Positions 16,679-25,054 of a stretch of 64,000 bases of DNA are shown here, piece after piece (the first letter of the stretch is position 1; each line of letters opens with the position of its first letter). The position numbers and the translations under genes were made by a program. Source of the stretch: an uncultured Odoribacter sp. (GTDB lineage: Bacteria > Bacteroidota > Bacteroidia > Bacteroidales > Marinifilaceae); NCBI GenBank assembly GCA_900541415.1, contig UQJP01000014.1, forward strand, positions 41,208-105,207. Direction: 5' to 3'. The notes beneath the pieces were generated by a model. It was not told the DNA's origin, ran no database searches, and saw nothing but the letters and a program-made list of their open reading frames with translations.

Positions 16679-16721
16679 ACTTGTTATTGAAAATAAGATA
16701 GTTAACTGGTGAAACAAATCT

Positions 16722-16731
16722 GTCCGGACAA
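16722..16731. other. Perfect 10-bp palindrome after cyuA
   Basis: TGTCCGGACA is a perfect palindrome with partly symmetric flanks (AAATC and AAAT). It lies 44 bp after the cyuA stop. It could be a protein-binding site or a weak hairpin; function unknown. Confidence 0.25.
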
Positions 16732-16884
16732 ATGGGTTTCCTGTTTTTTCCAAAAGAAAAACCGGGCTTTTGTGGAGCTTGCTTTATTTCAAAATCGTTT
16801 CCTTTTCCCCGATTTCCAATCTCAATAAAATCTTAAAAAGATGTGAAAACATGATGTTTTTAAGGCATTTCTTTTTATAAAATC

Positions 16885-16925
16885 CAAAGATAGGTTCGTG
16901 TCTTTAAAAATAAATCCTATCTTTG
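16885..16925. promoter_or_regulatory. Inverted repeat carrying two outward-facing -7 boxes
   Basis: CAAAGATAGG (16885-16894) and CCTATCTTTG (16916-16925) are perfect 10-bp inverted repeats with a 21-bp spacer. Each contains TATCTTTG pointing outward. The rightward one (16918-16925) has TTCG 19 bp upstream (16895-16898), a reasonable Bacteroides promoter facing the capsule locus. Confidence 0.45.
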
Positions 16926-16969
16926 TCCTAATTATCGCTTAGGGGATGAATTTGGTAGGTATTATCCAT

Positions 16970-17117
16970 AAAAAAACGAACGTTTTTATTCCCGTTTCCT
17001 CGTTTTTACCCTTTAATTTACATCTTTTCTTAATTATTTAACAATCATCTTTTTATATTTCCCCCTACTTTACATTATTTCATTCTTATTGCACCCAAAT
17101 TAAACGTTCGTTTTTTT
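16970..17117. promoter_or_regulatory. Predicted invertible promoter segment of the capsule locus
   Basis: Perfect 16-bp inverted repeats at 16970-16985 and 17102-17117 flank 116 bp of AT-rich DNA. Both contain AAACGTTCGT reading outward from the segment's right end and, on the other strand, from its left end. This fits the ARACGTTCGT motif reported for the Mpi-inverted capsule promoters of Bacteroides fragilis. The best internal -7 candidate is TATATTTC (17054-17061, one mismatch) facing the capsule genes, without a good -33. No invertase gene lies next to it; Mpi acts in trans in B. fragilis. Confidence 0.7.
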
Positions 17118-17234
17118 TGGTGATTTGCATTTTATTGTTAATAATTTATCATCGTTTTATCTGATTATCTATTTCCTTGATTTTATATAACTATTTCATT
17201 ATTCTCTTTTTACATCCATTTTGTTCTGGCTTAT

Positions 17235-17440
17235 CAACCGTCCCCCTATGGCATCCGAAGTTCCTTCAGTGCCTGGGACGTAAAAGAGTCTCCCGGTGGC
17301 GTCGCCGTGGGTTGCTACACATATAGGGTAACAGACCGAATGTGAACTGGACATTCTGTGTCCGGTGGGGAAACCCCCGAAGGCAACGTCGCTGCAGTGG
17401 TTTCTGGGAGCGGGAGTTCGATTCTCCCGGCAGCGCCTAA
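17235..17440 (+). ncRNA. Structured leader RNA with a tRNA-like T-arm minihelix
   Basis: This GC-richer island in an AT-rich gap can fold into many stems. CCTATG-type CCCTAT (17244-17249) pairs with ATAGGG (17323-17328). A hairpin forms at 17272-17296. GTTGC (17311-17315) pairs with GCAAC (17383-17387). GGACA/TGTCC occupies 17349-17363 and GGGG/CCCC occupies 17367-17377. At the 3' end, GGGAG-TTCGATT-CTCCC (17412-17428) is a canonical tRNA T-arm, stacked on a 6-bp acceptor-like stem (17390-17395 with 17430-17435). No open frame of note crosses it. It lies between the invertible segment and the wzx start at 17473. I do not recognise the family. Confidence 0.55.
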
Positions 17441-17472
17441 ATATAATAATGTATTAGAATTTTTATTTTATA

Positions 17473-19014
17473 ATGAATAAAGAAACGAGAACCTCTAAAA
17501 GTATCCAGAATGCTAAAATTGCATTGTTATTCTATTTTATTAATCTCGTTTTAAGTTTTTTTTCTCGAAAGGTATTTTTAGACTATTTGGGATCGGAAGT
17601 TTTAGGCTTGAATACGACAGCCCAAAATTTACTCGGTTTTTTAAATTTGGCAGAATTAGGTATCGGGTCGGCTATTTCTTACGCACTATATCGTCCTATT
17701 TTCGAAAAAAATATTCAGGTAATTAATGAAATTGTTTCTGTCCAAGGATATTTATATAGGAAGATAGCCTATGTTGTGTTTGCTGCAGCTATCATACTTA
17801 TGTTTTTTTTCCCCTGGATTTTTGCGAAAGCGGAGATTCCTTTGTGGTATGCCTATGCAACATTCATTGTTTTATTATGTAGTTCTTTATTTAGCTATCT
17901 GTGGAACTATCGTCAGATTGTATTGACTGCAGACCAAAAGGAATATAAGGTTACGATTAACCTTCAGGGATTTAAAATCGTCAAAGTTTTATTGCAGATT
18001 GCAGCAATCGTTTATTTATACAACGGTTACCTTTGGTGGCTGATTTTAGAGTTTGGAATGGCTCTAATTACGGTAATTGTTTTAAATCGATTGTTGAAAA
18101 AAGAATACCCATGGCTGAAGAGCAGTCCAGGAGAGGGCAGGCTTTTAAAACAAAATTATCCTATCATATTATCGAAGACCAAACAGATCTTTTTTCATAA
18201 AATCGGAGGTTTCGTTTTAACGCAAACAAGCCCATTGATTATCTATGCGTATGCTTCTCTGACCCTTGTCGCTTTTTATGGAAACTATATGTTGATTGTT
18301 ACCGGGGTTACATTGTTGCTGTCGGCGTTGTTCAATAGTATAAATGCAGGTATCGGTAATTTAATCGCGGAAGGTGACCGGAAAAAAATAATTAAGGTGT
18401 TCAATGAATTATTTTCTTCTCGTTTTTGGTTTGTGAGTACAATCTGTTTTGCCGTTTATTTGCTTACGCCTTCTTTTATTACCTTATGGGTGGGGCAACA
18501 ATATTTATTGGATAACTTGTCGTTCATATTAATCATTGCGATCATGTATATCAATCTTATTCGTACTGTGGTAGATTCTTTTATAAGTGCGTATGGATTA
18601 TTTCAGGATATATGGGCGACGATTACGGAAGCGGTCTTGAATTTAGGATGTTCTCTGGGATTAGGCTATTTTTGGGGATTGCCTGGAATTTTGTCCGGAG
18701 TATTGATCAGTTTGTTATTGATTATCTTTTCCTGGAAACCTTATTTCCTGTTTCACTGCGGTTTTAAATTACCGGTTGTGAGATATTTTGTAATGTATGT
18801 AAAGCATTTCTTTTTAGGAGGGGTTGCATTCTTTATTAGTTTGAAAGTTGCCGAATTTATTCATATAGATGCTTCGGATTCCTTCCTTATGCTGGGTATA
18901 TATGCCTGTCTTACCATAGGATTTTATTTTGTATTTAGCGGCTTATTGCTTTATTGTTTTAGTTCCGGGATGAAAAATTTTATAGCCCGTTTTATGAATT
19001 TTATTTATAAATAA
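17473..19014 (+). CDS. wzx: Wzx-type polysaccharide flippase
   Basis: A 513-residue integral membrane protein with about 12-14 hydrophobic segments, matching the MATE-like Wzx/RfbX polysaccharide transporter family. Typical N-terminal features are present: KIALLFYFINLVLSFFSRKVFLDYLG, then LGLNTTAQNLLGFLNLAELGIG. It should flip lipid-linked repeat units across the inner membrane. It is the first coding gene of the capsule locus, behind the folded leader and the invertible segment. The base composition drops to the AT-rich level of the locus here. In Bacteroides fragilis loci a upxY-upxZ pair usually comes first; it is absent. Confidence 0.88.
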   Translation: MNKETRTSKSIQNAKIALLFYFINLVLSFFSRKVFLDYLGSEVLGLNTTAQNLLGFLNLAELGIGSAISYALYRPIFEKNIQVINEIVSVQGYLYRKIAYVVFAAAIILMFFFPWIFAKAEIPLWYAYATFIVLLCSSLFSYLWNYRQIVLTADQKEYKVTINLQGFKIVKVLLQIAAIVYLYNGYLWWLILEFGMALITVIVLNRLLKKEYPWLKSSPGEGRLLKQNYPIILSKTKQIFFHKIGGFVLTQTSPLIIYAYASLTLVAFYGNYMLIVTGVTLLLSALFNSINAGIGNLIAEGDRKKIIKVFNELFSSRFWFVSTICFAVYLLTPSFITLWVGQQYLLDNLSFILIIAIMYINLIRTVVDSFISAYGLFQDIWATITEAVLNLGCSLGLGYFWGLPGILSGVLISLLLIIFSWKPYFLFHCGFKLPVVRYFVMYVKHFFLGGVAFFISLKVAEFIHIDASDSFLMLGIYACLTIGFYFVFSGLLLYCFSSGMKNFIARFMNFIYK

Positions 19015-19022
19015 ATCCATTC

Positions 19023-20156
19023 ATGAAAATATTAATAGATTTAGTTTATGTAAGACCGGATAATATATATTCCAGTTTATCGGTATATGCCTTTCGGATT
19101 TTGGATACTTGCCGTCAAATGGAGCATTCTCATGAAATTGTTTTATTAGTAACTCCGGAAGTAAAAAAGATTTGTGAAGAAAGATTTCCAGAATTTGAAT
19201 GTATTATTTATTCTGTTCCTGTTAATTTTTGGTCAAAGATAAAATACGTTAGAATCCTTTATGCTCTGAATTATTATCGTAGGGTTGTAAATCATTCGGA
19301 TTGCGATAGTATACTGATCACAGGAGATGTTTGTATGTATACAGTATTTAGCTTTAAGATCAATAAAATTTTTGTTATCCACGATCTTAAATCTTTGACG
19401 TATGGGGAAACAACTAAGTTGCAGAAGATTATAAGTAAGTTTTATTATAAACAACAAATTAAAAGTTCTGTGCGGGTAATAGCTATTTCAGAATATGTAA
19501 AGCAAACAGTATTGAATATTTATAAATCGGTGAAACCGGAAAAAATTAAAACCATATATAATAGTGTAATAATGTCGGAAGAGGAACAAAAGCCATCCGG
19601 TATTCCATTAGGATTAAAGTATATCCTCTATGTAAATACTTTATCCGAATATAAAAATATTCTCATTGTATTAAAGGCTTTTAATTTTATAAAATTGAAT
19701 ATAGAGCATAAGTTGGTTTTTGTAGGCAAGTCTACACCTTATTGGGAAAATGTGCTGTTGCCCTATATAAAGAAAGAAAAATTAGAAGATAGAGTTATTC
19801 AATTGTCTGATCTTGATGATTCAGAATTGAAGTATTTGTATACTCATGCTTCCTTGTTTGTTACAGCTTCTTTGCATGAGGGATTTGGTTATACTCCAAT
19901 CGAAGCCGGTATTTGTAAATGTCCTGTTATTTCTTCTCGTTGTGAGGCTTTACCTGATTCTACAATGGATTTATTGTTTTATTACGAACCACCTTGTGAT
20001 TATAAGGTTTTAGGTGAAAAAATAATATCTGTACTAGCATCTCCACCTGATCAACCTGAATTGGAATTTATTTCACAGAAATATAAAAATAGATATGATC
20101 CCCGGAACCAAGTGGAACAGATATATAACCTTTTTTCTGAATTAAAGACATCATAA
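19023..20156 (+). CDS. GT4-type glycosyltransferase
   Basis: A 377-residue GT-B fold glycosyltransferase. The C-terminal half shows the donor-binding pattern YILYVNTLSEYKNI, then SLHEGFGYTPIEAGICKCPVI with the E-x7-E pair typical of family GT4. The N-terminal half is the acceptor domain and has no signal peptide. It follows wzx by 8 bp and is surely co-transcribed. Sugar specificity cannot be read from sequence. Confidence 0.85.
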   Translation: MKILIDLVYVRPDNIYSSLSVYAFRILDTCRQMEHSHEIVLLVTPEVKKICEERFPEFECIIYSVPVNFWSKIKYVRILYALNYYRRVVNHSDCDSILITGDVCMYTVFSFKINKIFVIHDLKSLTYGETTKLQKIISKFYYKQQIKSSVRVIAISEYVKQTVLNIYKSVKPEKIKTIYNSVIMSEEEQKPSGIPLGLKYILYVNTLSEYKNILIVLKAFNFIKLNIEHKLVFVGKSTPYWENVLLPYIKKEKLEDRVIQLSDLDDSELKYLYTHASLFVTASLHEGFGYTPIEAGICKCPVISSRCEALPDSTMDLLFYYEPPCDYKVLGEKIISVLASPPDQPELEFISQKYKNRYDPRNQVEQIYNLFSELKTS

Positions 20157-20252
20157 TAAAGTTTTAAGTTTTTATGGGAAAGTAAGTGAATATATTTTTA
20201 TACTATTAAAAAGCATTATAAAATCCGTTTTAGCTCAGAAATAAAGAAGAAG

Positions 20253-21140
20253 ATGAGAGTTTTGAAAAAAGTAATCAGAAAAAAGTTAATACATCGCTGG
20301 AATATAGGATTTATTGAAGGTGATGTCAATATTATGCTAAGGCAGAAGACTTGGAACATTCGTTGGTTAAAACATTCTTATAAAGATCGTTGGTTTGCCG
20401 ATCCTTTTATTTTATCGATTACAGATTCGGAAATAGAAGTATTGGTCGAGGAGTTTTATGATCCAATAGATAGGGGGCGTATTTCTAAACTTATAATAGA
20501 TAAGAATTCCTATCAATTGAAAAAGTGTATTCCTATTCTTGAGTTGGATACACATCTTTCTTTTCCTGTTATTTTTCAGAGAGATAATGAGATTTATATC
20601 TACCCTGAAAGTTCGCGAAGCCAACAGTTGGTTTTATATCGCTACCATCGTGAAACAGAAACAGTCGAATCGGTGAAAGTGTTAAGTCATCAACCTTTAA
20701 CGGATGCGACGATAACCACGTTATTCGGTTCTCCTTATTTATTTTCTACAAGTATGCCGGAGCCTAATAAAAATATCTTACATATTTATCGTGCTGATGA
20801 ATGGGACGGGAATTATGTATTGGAACAGACGGTGAAATTTCAGGATAATACGGCCCGTAATGCCGGGGAGATATTTAAAATAGGTAATCGTCTCATTCGT
20901 CCTGCCCAAGATTGTAACGATGCTTATGGGCATGGAATTATATTTCAGGAAGTCTTTTTTCAGGAAGGGGAATTTTCTTTTCAGGAGTTGATTCGTTATT
21001 ATCCTACTTCTTGGCGGTATAATCTTGGGATGCATACTTTTAATATAAAGGAAAATATAGCTGTTGTGGACGGCCGCGGTTATCGAAATCCTGTGTTTGG
21101 ACATTTCATAGACAAAATTCGTAAGATTTTACACGTTTAA
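20253..21140 (+). CDS. GIPC transferase-like beta-propeller protein
   Basis: A 295-residue protein matching the N-terminal-type domain annotated as the glucosamine inositolphosphorylceramide transferase family in bacterial polysaccharide loci. Characteristic pieces are WFADPFIL (about residue 49), VEEFYD, the IYIYPESS segment and NAGEIFKIGNRLIRPAQDC. These patterns also recall five-bladed GH43/GH32-like propellers. It probably binds or transfers a sugar during repeat-unit assembly; a direct enzymatic role is not established. It sits between two glycosyltransferases and ends 3 bp before the next one. Confidence 0.7.
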   Translation: MRVLKKVIRKKLIHRWNIGFIEGDVNIMLRQKTWNIRWLKHSYKDRWFADPFILSITDSEIEVLVEEFYDPIDRGRISKLIIDKNSYQLKKCIPILELDTHLSFPVIFQRDNEIYIYPESSRSQQLVLYRYHRETETVESVKVLSHQPLTDATITTLFGSPYLFSTSMPEPNKNILHIYRADEWDGNYVLEQTVKFQDNTARNAGEIFKIGNRLIRPAQDCNDAYGHGIIFQEVFFQEGEFSFQELIRYYPTSWRYNLGMHTFNIKENIAVVDGRGYRNPVFGHFIDKIRKILHV

Positions 21141-21143
21141 AAG

Positions 21144-22220
21144 ATGAGGTTATTATTTTATATAACAAGTTTAAGAGGCGGAGGGGCGGAGAGGGTGATG
21201 TCGATATTGTGTAATAAGTTTGTAGAGAAAGGGTACGAGGTTTATATTGCTACCAATACAAAGCAGAATTTTGTGTATGAACTTGATAAAAGAATACATG
21301 TTGTTTCATTGTATCCTGAAAATTATGAGAAATTACCAAAAATTTACCGGCTTTTAAAATTTTATAGTTTAGTGAGATCTATTGCCCGGCAGATCAAGCC
21401 GGATATTATTGTTTCTTTTGCACATAATGTATGTTTGGCAGTTGTCGGCTTATCGATTCCGGTGATTCAGTCGGAACATACCACTTTTGCAAGGAAAGTT
21501 TCCCGTAAATTCGATTTTGAAAGATTATATATAAATAAGCTGGCAACTAAAGTAACGGTATTAACGCAATATGATTATAATTTAATAGGGAAATGTCTAC
21601 CACAAAAGGTTATCATGCCGAATCCTTTGACATTTCATCCGTTATCTGCAGTTCCTGCTAAAAATAAAGTAATTCTGGCGGCCGGACGATTAGATATTTG
21701 GAAAATAAAGGGATTCGATACTTTAATAAAAACCTGGAGTTTAATTGCAGATCGATATCCTGATTGGCAGGTGGAGATTGCGGGGACCGGAAAAGAAGAG
21801 AATTTAAATAAATTAAAAGCATTGGCAGAGAAATTAGGGGTTGTAAATTCAGTACATTTCTTAGGGTTTCGTTCCGATGTTGATAAATTAATGCGAGATA
21901 GTTCTATTTTTGTTTTAACCTCTCGATATGAGGGATTTGGAATGGTTTTACTTGAGGCGATGTCTCAGGGATGTACTTGTGTCAGTTTTGATTGTATGAC
22001 TGGACCTCGTGAAATAATTACTCATAATTGGGACGGACTTTTGGTATCGAATCAAAGTGAGGAGAAAATGTCAGGAACTTTATCACTTTTGATCGAGAAT
22101 GAAAAACTTAGATACGAATTAGCAGATCATGCACTTCAAACCGTTAGACATTATATGCCTGATACTATTGTAGAGCGTTGGGACGGTTTGTTTGAGGAAT
22201 TATTAAATAGAAAAAAATGA
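21144..22220 (+). CDS. GT4-type glycosyltransferase
   Basis: A 358-residue retaining glycosyltransferase. The N terminus carries SLRGGGAERVMSILCNKF, the Gly-rich acceptor loop of GT4 enzymes. The C-terminal domain has LAAGRLDIWKIKGFD, HFLGFRSDVDKLM and SRYEGFGMVLLEAMSQG with the E-x7-E motif. Cytoplasmic, membrane-associated. It overlaps the acyltransferase gene by 4 bp (ATGA). Confidence 0.88.
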   Translation: MRLLFYITSLRGGGAERVMSILCNKFVEKGYEVYIATNTKQNFVYELDKRIHVVSLYPENYEKLPKIYRLLKFYSLVRSIARQIKPDIIVSFAHNVCLAVVGLSIPVIQSEHTTFARKVSRKFDFERLYINKLATKVTVLTQYDYNLIGKCLPQKVIMPNPLTFHPLSAVPAKNKVILAAGRLDIWKIKGFDTLIKTWSLIADRYPDWQVEIAGTGKEENLNKLKALAEKLGVVNSVHFLGFRSDVDKLMRDSSIFVLTSRYEGFGMVLLEAMSQGCTCVSFDCMTGPREIITHNWDGLLVSNQSEEKMSGTLSLLIENEKLRYELADHALQTVRHYMPDTIVERWDGLFEELLNRKK

Positions 22221-22732
22221 TAAAGCGAATATTACTTTATTTAAGACGTAGATTTTTATCGGCAGAAGAATATGCTCGTCTGATAGGAGTGAATATTGGA
22301 GAGAATAATTGGATTGATACAAAAAATTGGGGAGCAGAACCGTATTTAATAACCATTGGAAATCATTGTCAGATCACCCGGGGGGTCTATTTTCACACTC
22401 ACGGAGGAGTTCAGGTATTAAGAAGAAAATATCCTGATTTTGATGTTTTTGGAAAAATAATTGTTGGTGATTACGTTTATATCGGAACCGGGGCTCAAAT
22501 TCTTCCCGGTGTTACAATTGGTGATGGTGCTCTTATTGCAGCAGGTGCCATTGTTACGAAATCGGTTCCTGCCAATATGATCGTTGGGGGAAATCCTGCC
22601 AAAGTTATTGGGGATACTGATCATTTTTTAGAAAAGATGTTGCCTTATAATGTCAAATCCAAGTTCTTATCTGCTAAGGAAAAAAAGAAATTACTATTAT
22701 CTCTTGATGATAAATATTTTATTCACAAATAG
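22217..22732 (+). CDS. Hexapeptide-repeat acyltransferase
   Basis: A 171-residue left-handed beta-helix protein of the LbH/maltose-O-acetyltransferase type. Hexapeptide repeats are clear in the second half: KIIVGDYVYIGTGAQILPGVTIGDGALIAAGAIVTKSVPANMIVGGNPAKVIG (described from about residue 80 to 132). The conserved His of the active site is in ITRGVYFHTHGG. It likely O- or N-acetylates a sugar of the repeat unit. The start overlaps the stop of the preceding glycosyltransferase. Confidence 0.88.
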   Translation: MIKRILLYLRRRFLSAEEYARLIGVNIGENNWIDTKNWGAEPYLITIGNHCQITRGVYFHTHGGVQVLRRKYPDFDVFGKIIVGDYVYIGTGAQILPGVTIGDGALIAAGAIVTKSVPANMIVGGNPAKVIGDTDHFLEKMLPYNVKSKFLSAKEKKKLLLSLDDKYFIHK

Positions 22733-22820
22733 ATATTTGTTATAGCCTCGTTAGAAGGAAAGAGAAATATTGAATGCTTTTCTGTTTTTTAATTGAAATT
22801 TTGGTAATATTTATTTAAGT

Positions 22821-23885
22821 ATGACAATATATATACTGAGTTTAGTATCGATATTATTATTTGTTTTATTCATAAAAAGTATTCCTATTTCTTTAAACAA
22901 ACAAGAGAAGGTCTTGAGTATAATTATTGGGATACAGTTATTTTTTATTGCTGCTTTTAGAAATGATAGCGTTGGAGGTGATCTTGTTGGATATTTCAGT
23001 GCTTATAATGTAATAAATGCAACGCCCTGGAGTGGAATTTTTTCTTCTATACGGTTTGAATACGGTTATGTATTACTGAATAAATTATGTAGTTTAATAT
23101 CGGATGACACAAGGGTATTACTGATCGTTACAAGTTTTATAATCGTTTTAGGCTACGTGTATTATATCTATAAAAACTCACGAATCGTTTGGTTGAGTTT
23201 TTTTCTTTTAATCTGTTTGGGCTATTACGTATCTTCCTTGTCCATGCTAAGGCAATCTCTTGCGATTGTCGTGCTTTTGAACGGTATTCAGTTTGTGGAA
23301 AAAAAATCTTTTTTCAAATTCTTATGGTGCGTTGTCCTTGCTTCCTTTTTCCATTTAACTGCTGCCATTTTTATTATCCTTTATCCAATTTCAAAATTAA
23401 AAATTAGTTGGGGATACTTCATTGTCGTGTTTATTATAACCATCCTTCTATCTCAAATATTAGGAAGGTTTCTTATTATGTATTTGATTGATAGGTATTT
23501 TGTTGGTTATGAAGGTAAAATTATTTCAGGGGAAGGATATAGTATGCTGCTGCTGCTGTTAACGGTAACCTGTTTAGGAATGAGTGTGCGAAGAAAATAT
23601 ATTGGCGTGGATAATAGAAAAATGAATGTTTATTTTCATATTATGATCTTAGCCTGTTGTATGCAATTATTATCTCTTCAGTTCAGTTTGTTTGCCCGCA
23701 TCGTTTTGTATTTTAGTACTACAATGATTGTTTTCATTCCTAACGTTATACGGAGTGTTCCTATTCGGGAACTGAGACTTATCGGGCTGACTTTGATTTG
23801 TGCATTGACAACGTATTATTTTATTTTTATCATACTTGGCCGAAATACCTCGGGAATACTTCCTTATTCATTCATGTGGAATTAA
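22821..23885 (+). CDS. wzy: EpsG/Wzy-type polysaccharide polymerase
   Basis: A 354-residue membrane protein with about nine to ten hydrophobic helices and the EpsG-family pattern near the N terminus (FFIAAFRNDSVGGDLVGYFSAY, residues about 35-56) followed by FEYGYVLLNKL. EpsG and related Wzy proteins polymerise lipid-linked repeat units on the periplasmic face. One polymerase and one flippase support a Wzx/Wzy-dependent locus. The 88-bp gap before it and the 68-bp gap after it hold no visible gene. Confidence 0.82.
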   Translation: MTIYILSLVSILLFVLFIKSIPISLNKQEKVLSIIIGIQLFFIAAFRNDSVGGDLVGYFSAYNVINATPWSGIFSSIRFEYGYVLLNKLCSLISDDTRVLLIVTSFIIVLGYVYYIYKNSRIVWLSFFLLICLGYYVSSLSMLRQSLAIVVLLNGIQFVEKKSFFKFLWCVVLASFFHLTAAIFIILYPISKLKISWGYFIVVFIITILLSQILGRFLIMYLIDRYFVGYEGKIISGEGYSMLLLLLTVTCLGMSVRRKYIGVDNRKMNVYFHIMILACCMQLLSLQFSLFARIVLYFSTTMIVFIPNVIRSVPIRELRLIGLTLICALTTYYFIFIILGRNTSGILPYSFMWN

Positions 23886-23953
23886 AACTGAAAATTTAAT
23901 AAAAGAGTAATTGTTTTCCATATTGATGGAGTAAATAGATTTATATATTAAGT

Positions 23954-25054
23954 ATGATGAGAATATTATGCCTTATAGATAGTTTGGGGTCGGGGGGGGC
24001 CCAGCGGCAAATTGTGGGACTTGCTGCTTTATTGAAATCATCGGGAAGACAGGTGAAATTGATATATTATCATGACTCTCATTTCTACCGCTATTATTTG
24101 GATGAACATCAGGTAGATTATGAATGTATTCAATGTTCGAAGCATAAATTTGTAAATTTATATTATGTTTTAAAAGCAGTTAAGTCATTTCGGCCTGATG
24201 TTGTTATTTCTTATCTGGATGGCTCTTCTTTGCTTGGTTGTATAGCTAAAATAACCGGAACAAAATTTACATTGATTGTTTCGGAACGTAGTTCAACTAA
24301 GCATTTGCCTCTAACATGGAAAAGAAGAGTTAAATTTTTTCTTTACCGAAAAGCAAATTATATCGTTCCAAATTCATACTCGGAGGCATTGTTTATCGGT
24401 GAGCATTATCCTTGTTTAAAAGATAAGATTCACCCGATAACTAATTTTGTCAATGTAGATTATTTCTGTCCCGGGAATAGCGATAAAATGGTTTCGGGTA
24501 AATTCAATGTTCTTGTTGTCGGACGTATATTGCCTTCTAAAAACATATTGAATTTATTAAAAGCTCTTCGGAAAATCCTTGGTGAAGGTTTTCGCTTTTC
24601 TGTCACTTGGGTGGGAAGAGAGGAAGATCAGGAATATTATTCTCAATGTTTGGCAGAAAGAGATAGATTGGGGTTGAACGATGTTTTTCACTTTAAGAAA
24701 GAGTCGAAGAATGTGTTGGAAGAGTATCGGAAAGCGGATGTTTTCTGTTTGCCTTCCTGGAGAGAAGGTTACCCGAATGTAATTTCAGAAGCAATGGCTT
24801 GCGGTTTGCCTGTTTTGTGCGGTGATATTGGAGATAACGCTAACATTATAAGTGAGGGGAATAATGGTTTTTTATTCGATCCTCATTCTGTGGATAGTAT
24901 GGCTGATACTTTTATGAGATTTTTTAAGATAGATCGTAATTCTATTCTAAAAATGGGAAAAGAAAGTCGGCGTATTGCTTTAGAGAAATTTTCGGCGGCG
25001 AAGTTTGTGGAAAAATATTTGGAACTCATCGAATCGGGATATGAAAAAGAATAA
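23954..25054 (+). CDS. GT4-type glycosyltransferase with G8 tract near the start
   Basis: A 366-residue GT-B glycosyltransferase. N-terminal loop LIDSLGSGGAQRQIVGLA, C-terminal NVLVVGRILPSKNIL and PSWREGYPNVISEAMACGLPVL with the E-x7-E motif. The codons for Gly-Ser-Gly-Gly run through eight consecutive G residues (23992-23999), a possible slippage site that would shift the frame about 13 residues in. It overlaps the next gene by 14 bp. Confidence 0.88.
   Translation: MMRILCLIDSLGSGGAQRQIVGLAALLKSSGRQVKLIYYHDSHFYRYYLDEHQVDYECIQCSKHKFVNLYYVLKAVKSFRPDVVISYLDGSSLLGCIAKITGTKFTLIVSERSSTKHLPLTWKRRVKFFLYRKANYIVPNSYSEALFIGEHYPCLKDKIHPITNFVNVDYFCPGNSDKMVSGKFNVLVVGRILPSKNILNLLKALRKILGEGFRFSVTWVGREEDQEYYSQCLAERDRLGLNDVFHFKKESKNVLEEYRKADVFCLPSWREGYPNVISEAMACGLPVLCGDIGDNANIISEGNNGFLFDPHSVDSMADTFMRFFKIDRNSILKMGKESRRIALEKFSAAKFVEKYLELIESGYEKE

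Noticed and set aside
17390..17435. A complete tRNA gene
   Set aside because: The T-arm and acceptor-like stem are present, but only 15 nt separate the acceptor and T-arm; there is no anticodon arm.
17230..17445. tmRNA, RNase P RNA, SRP RNA or cobalamin riboswitch
   Set aside because: None of the conserved core strings (tag peptide ending in AA, GAGGAAAGTCC, GGTCAGGTCCGGAAGG-type, or the B12 box) is present.
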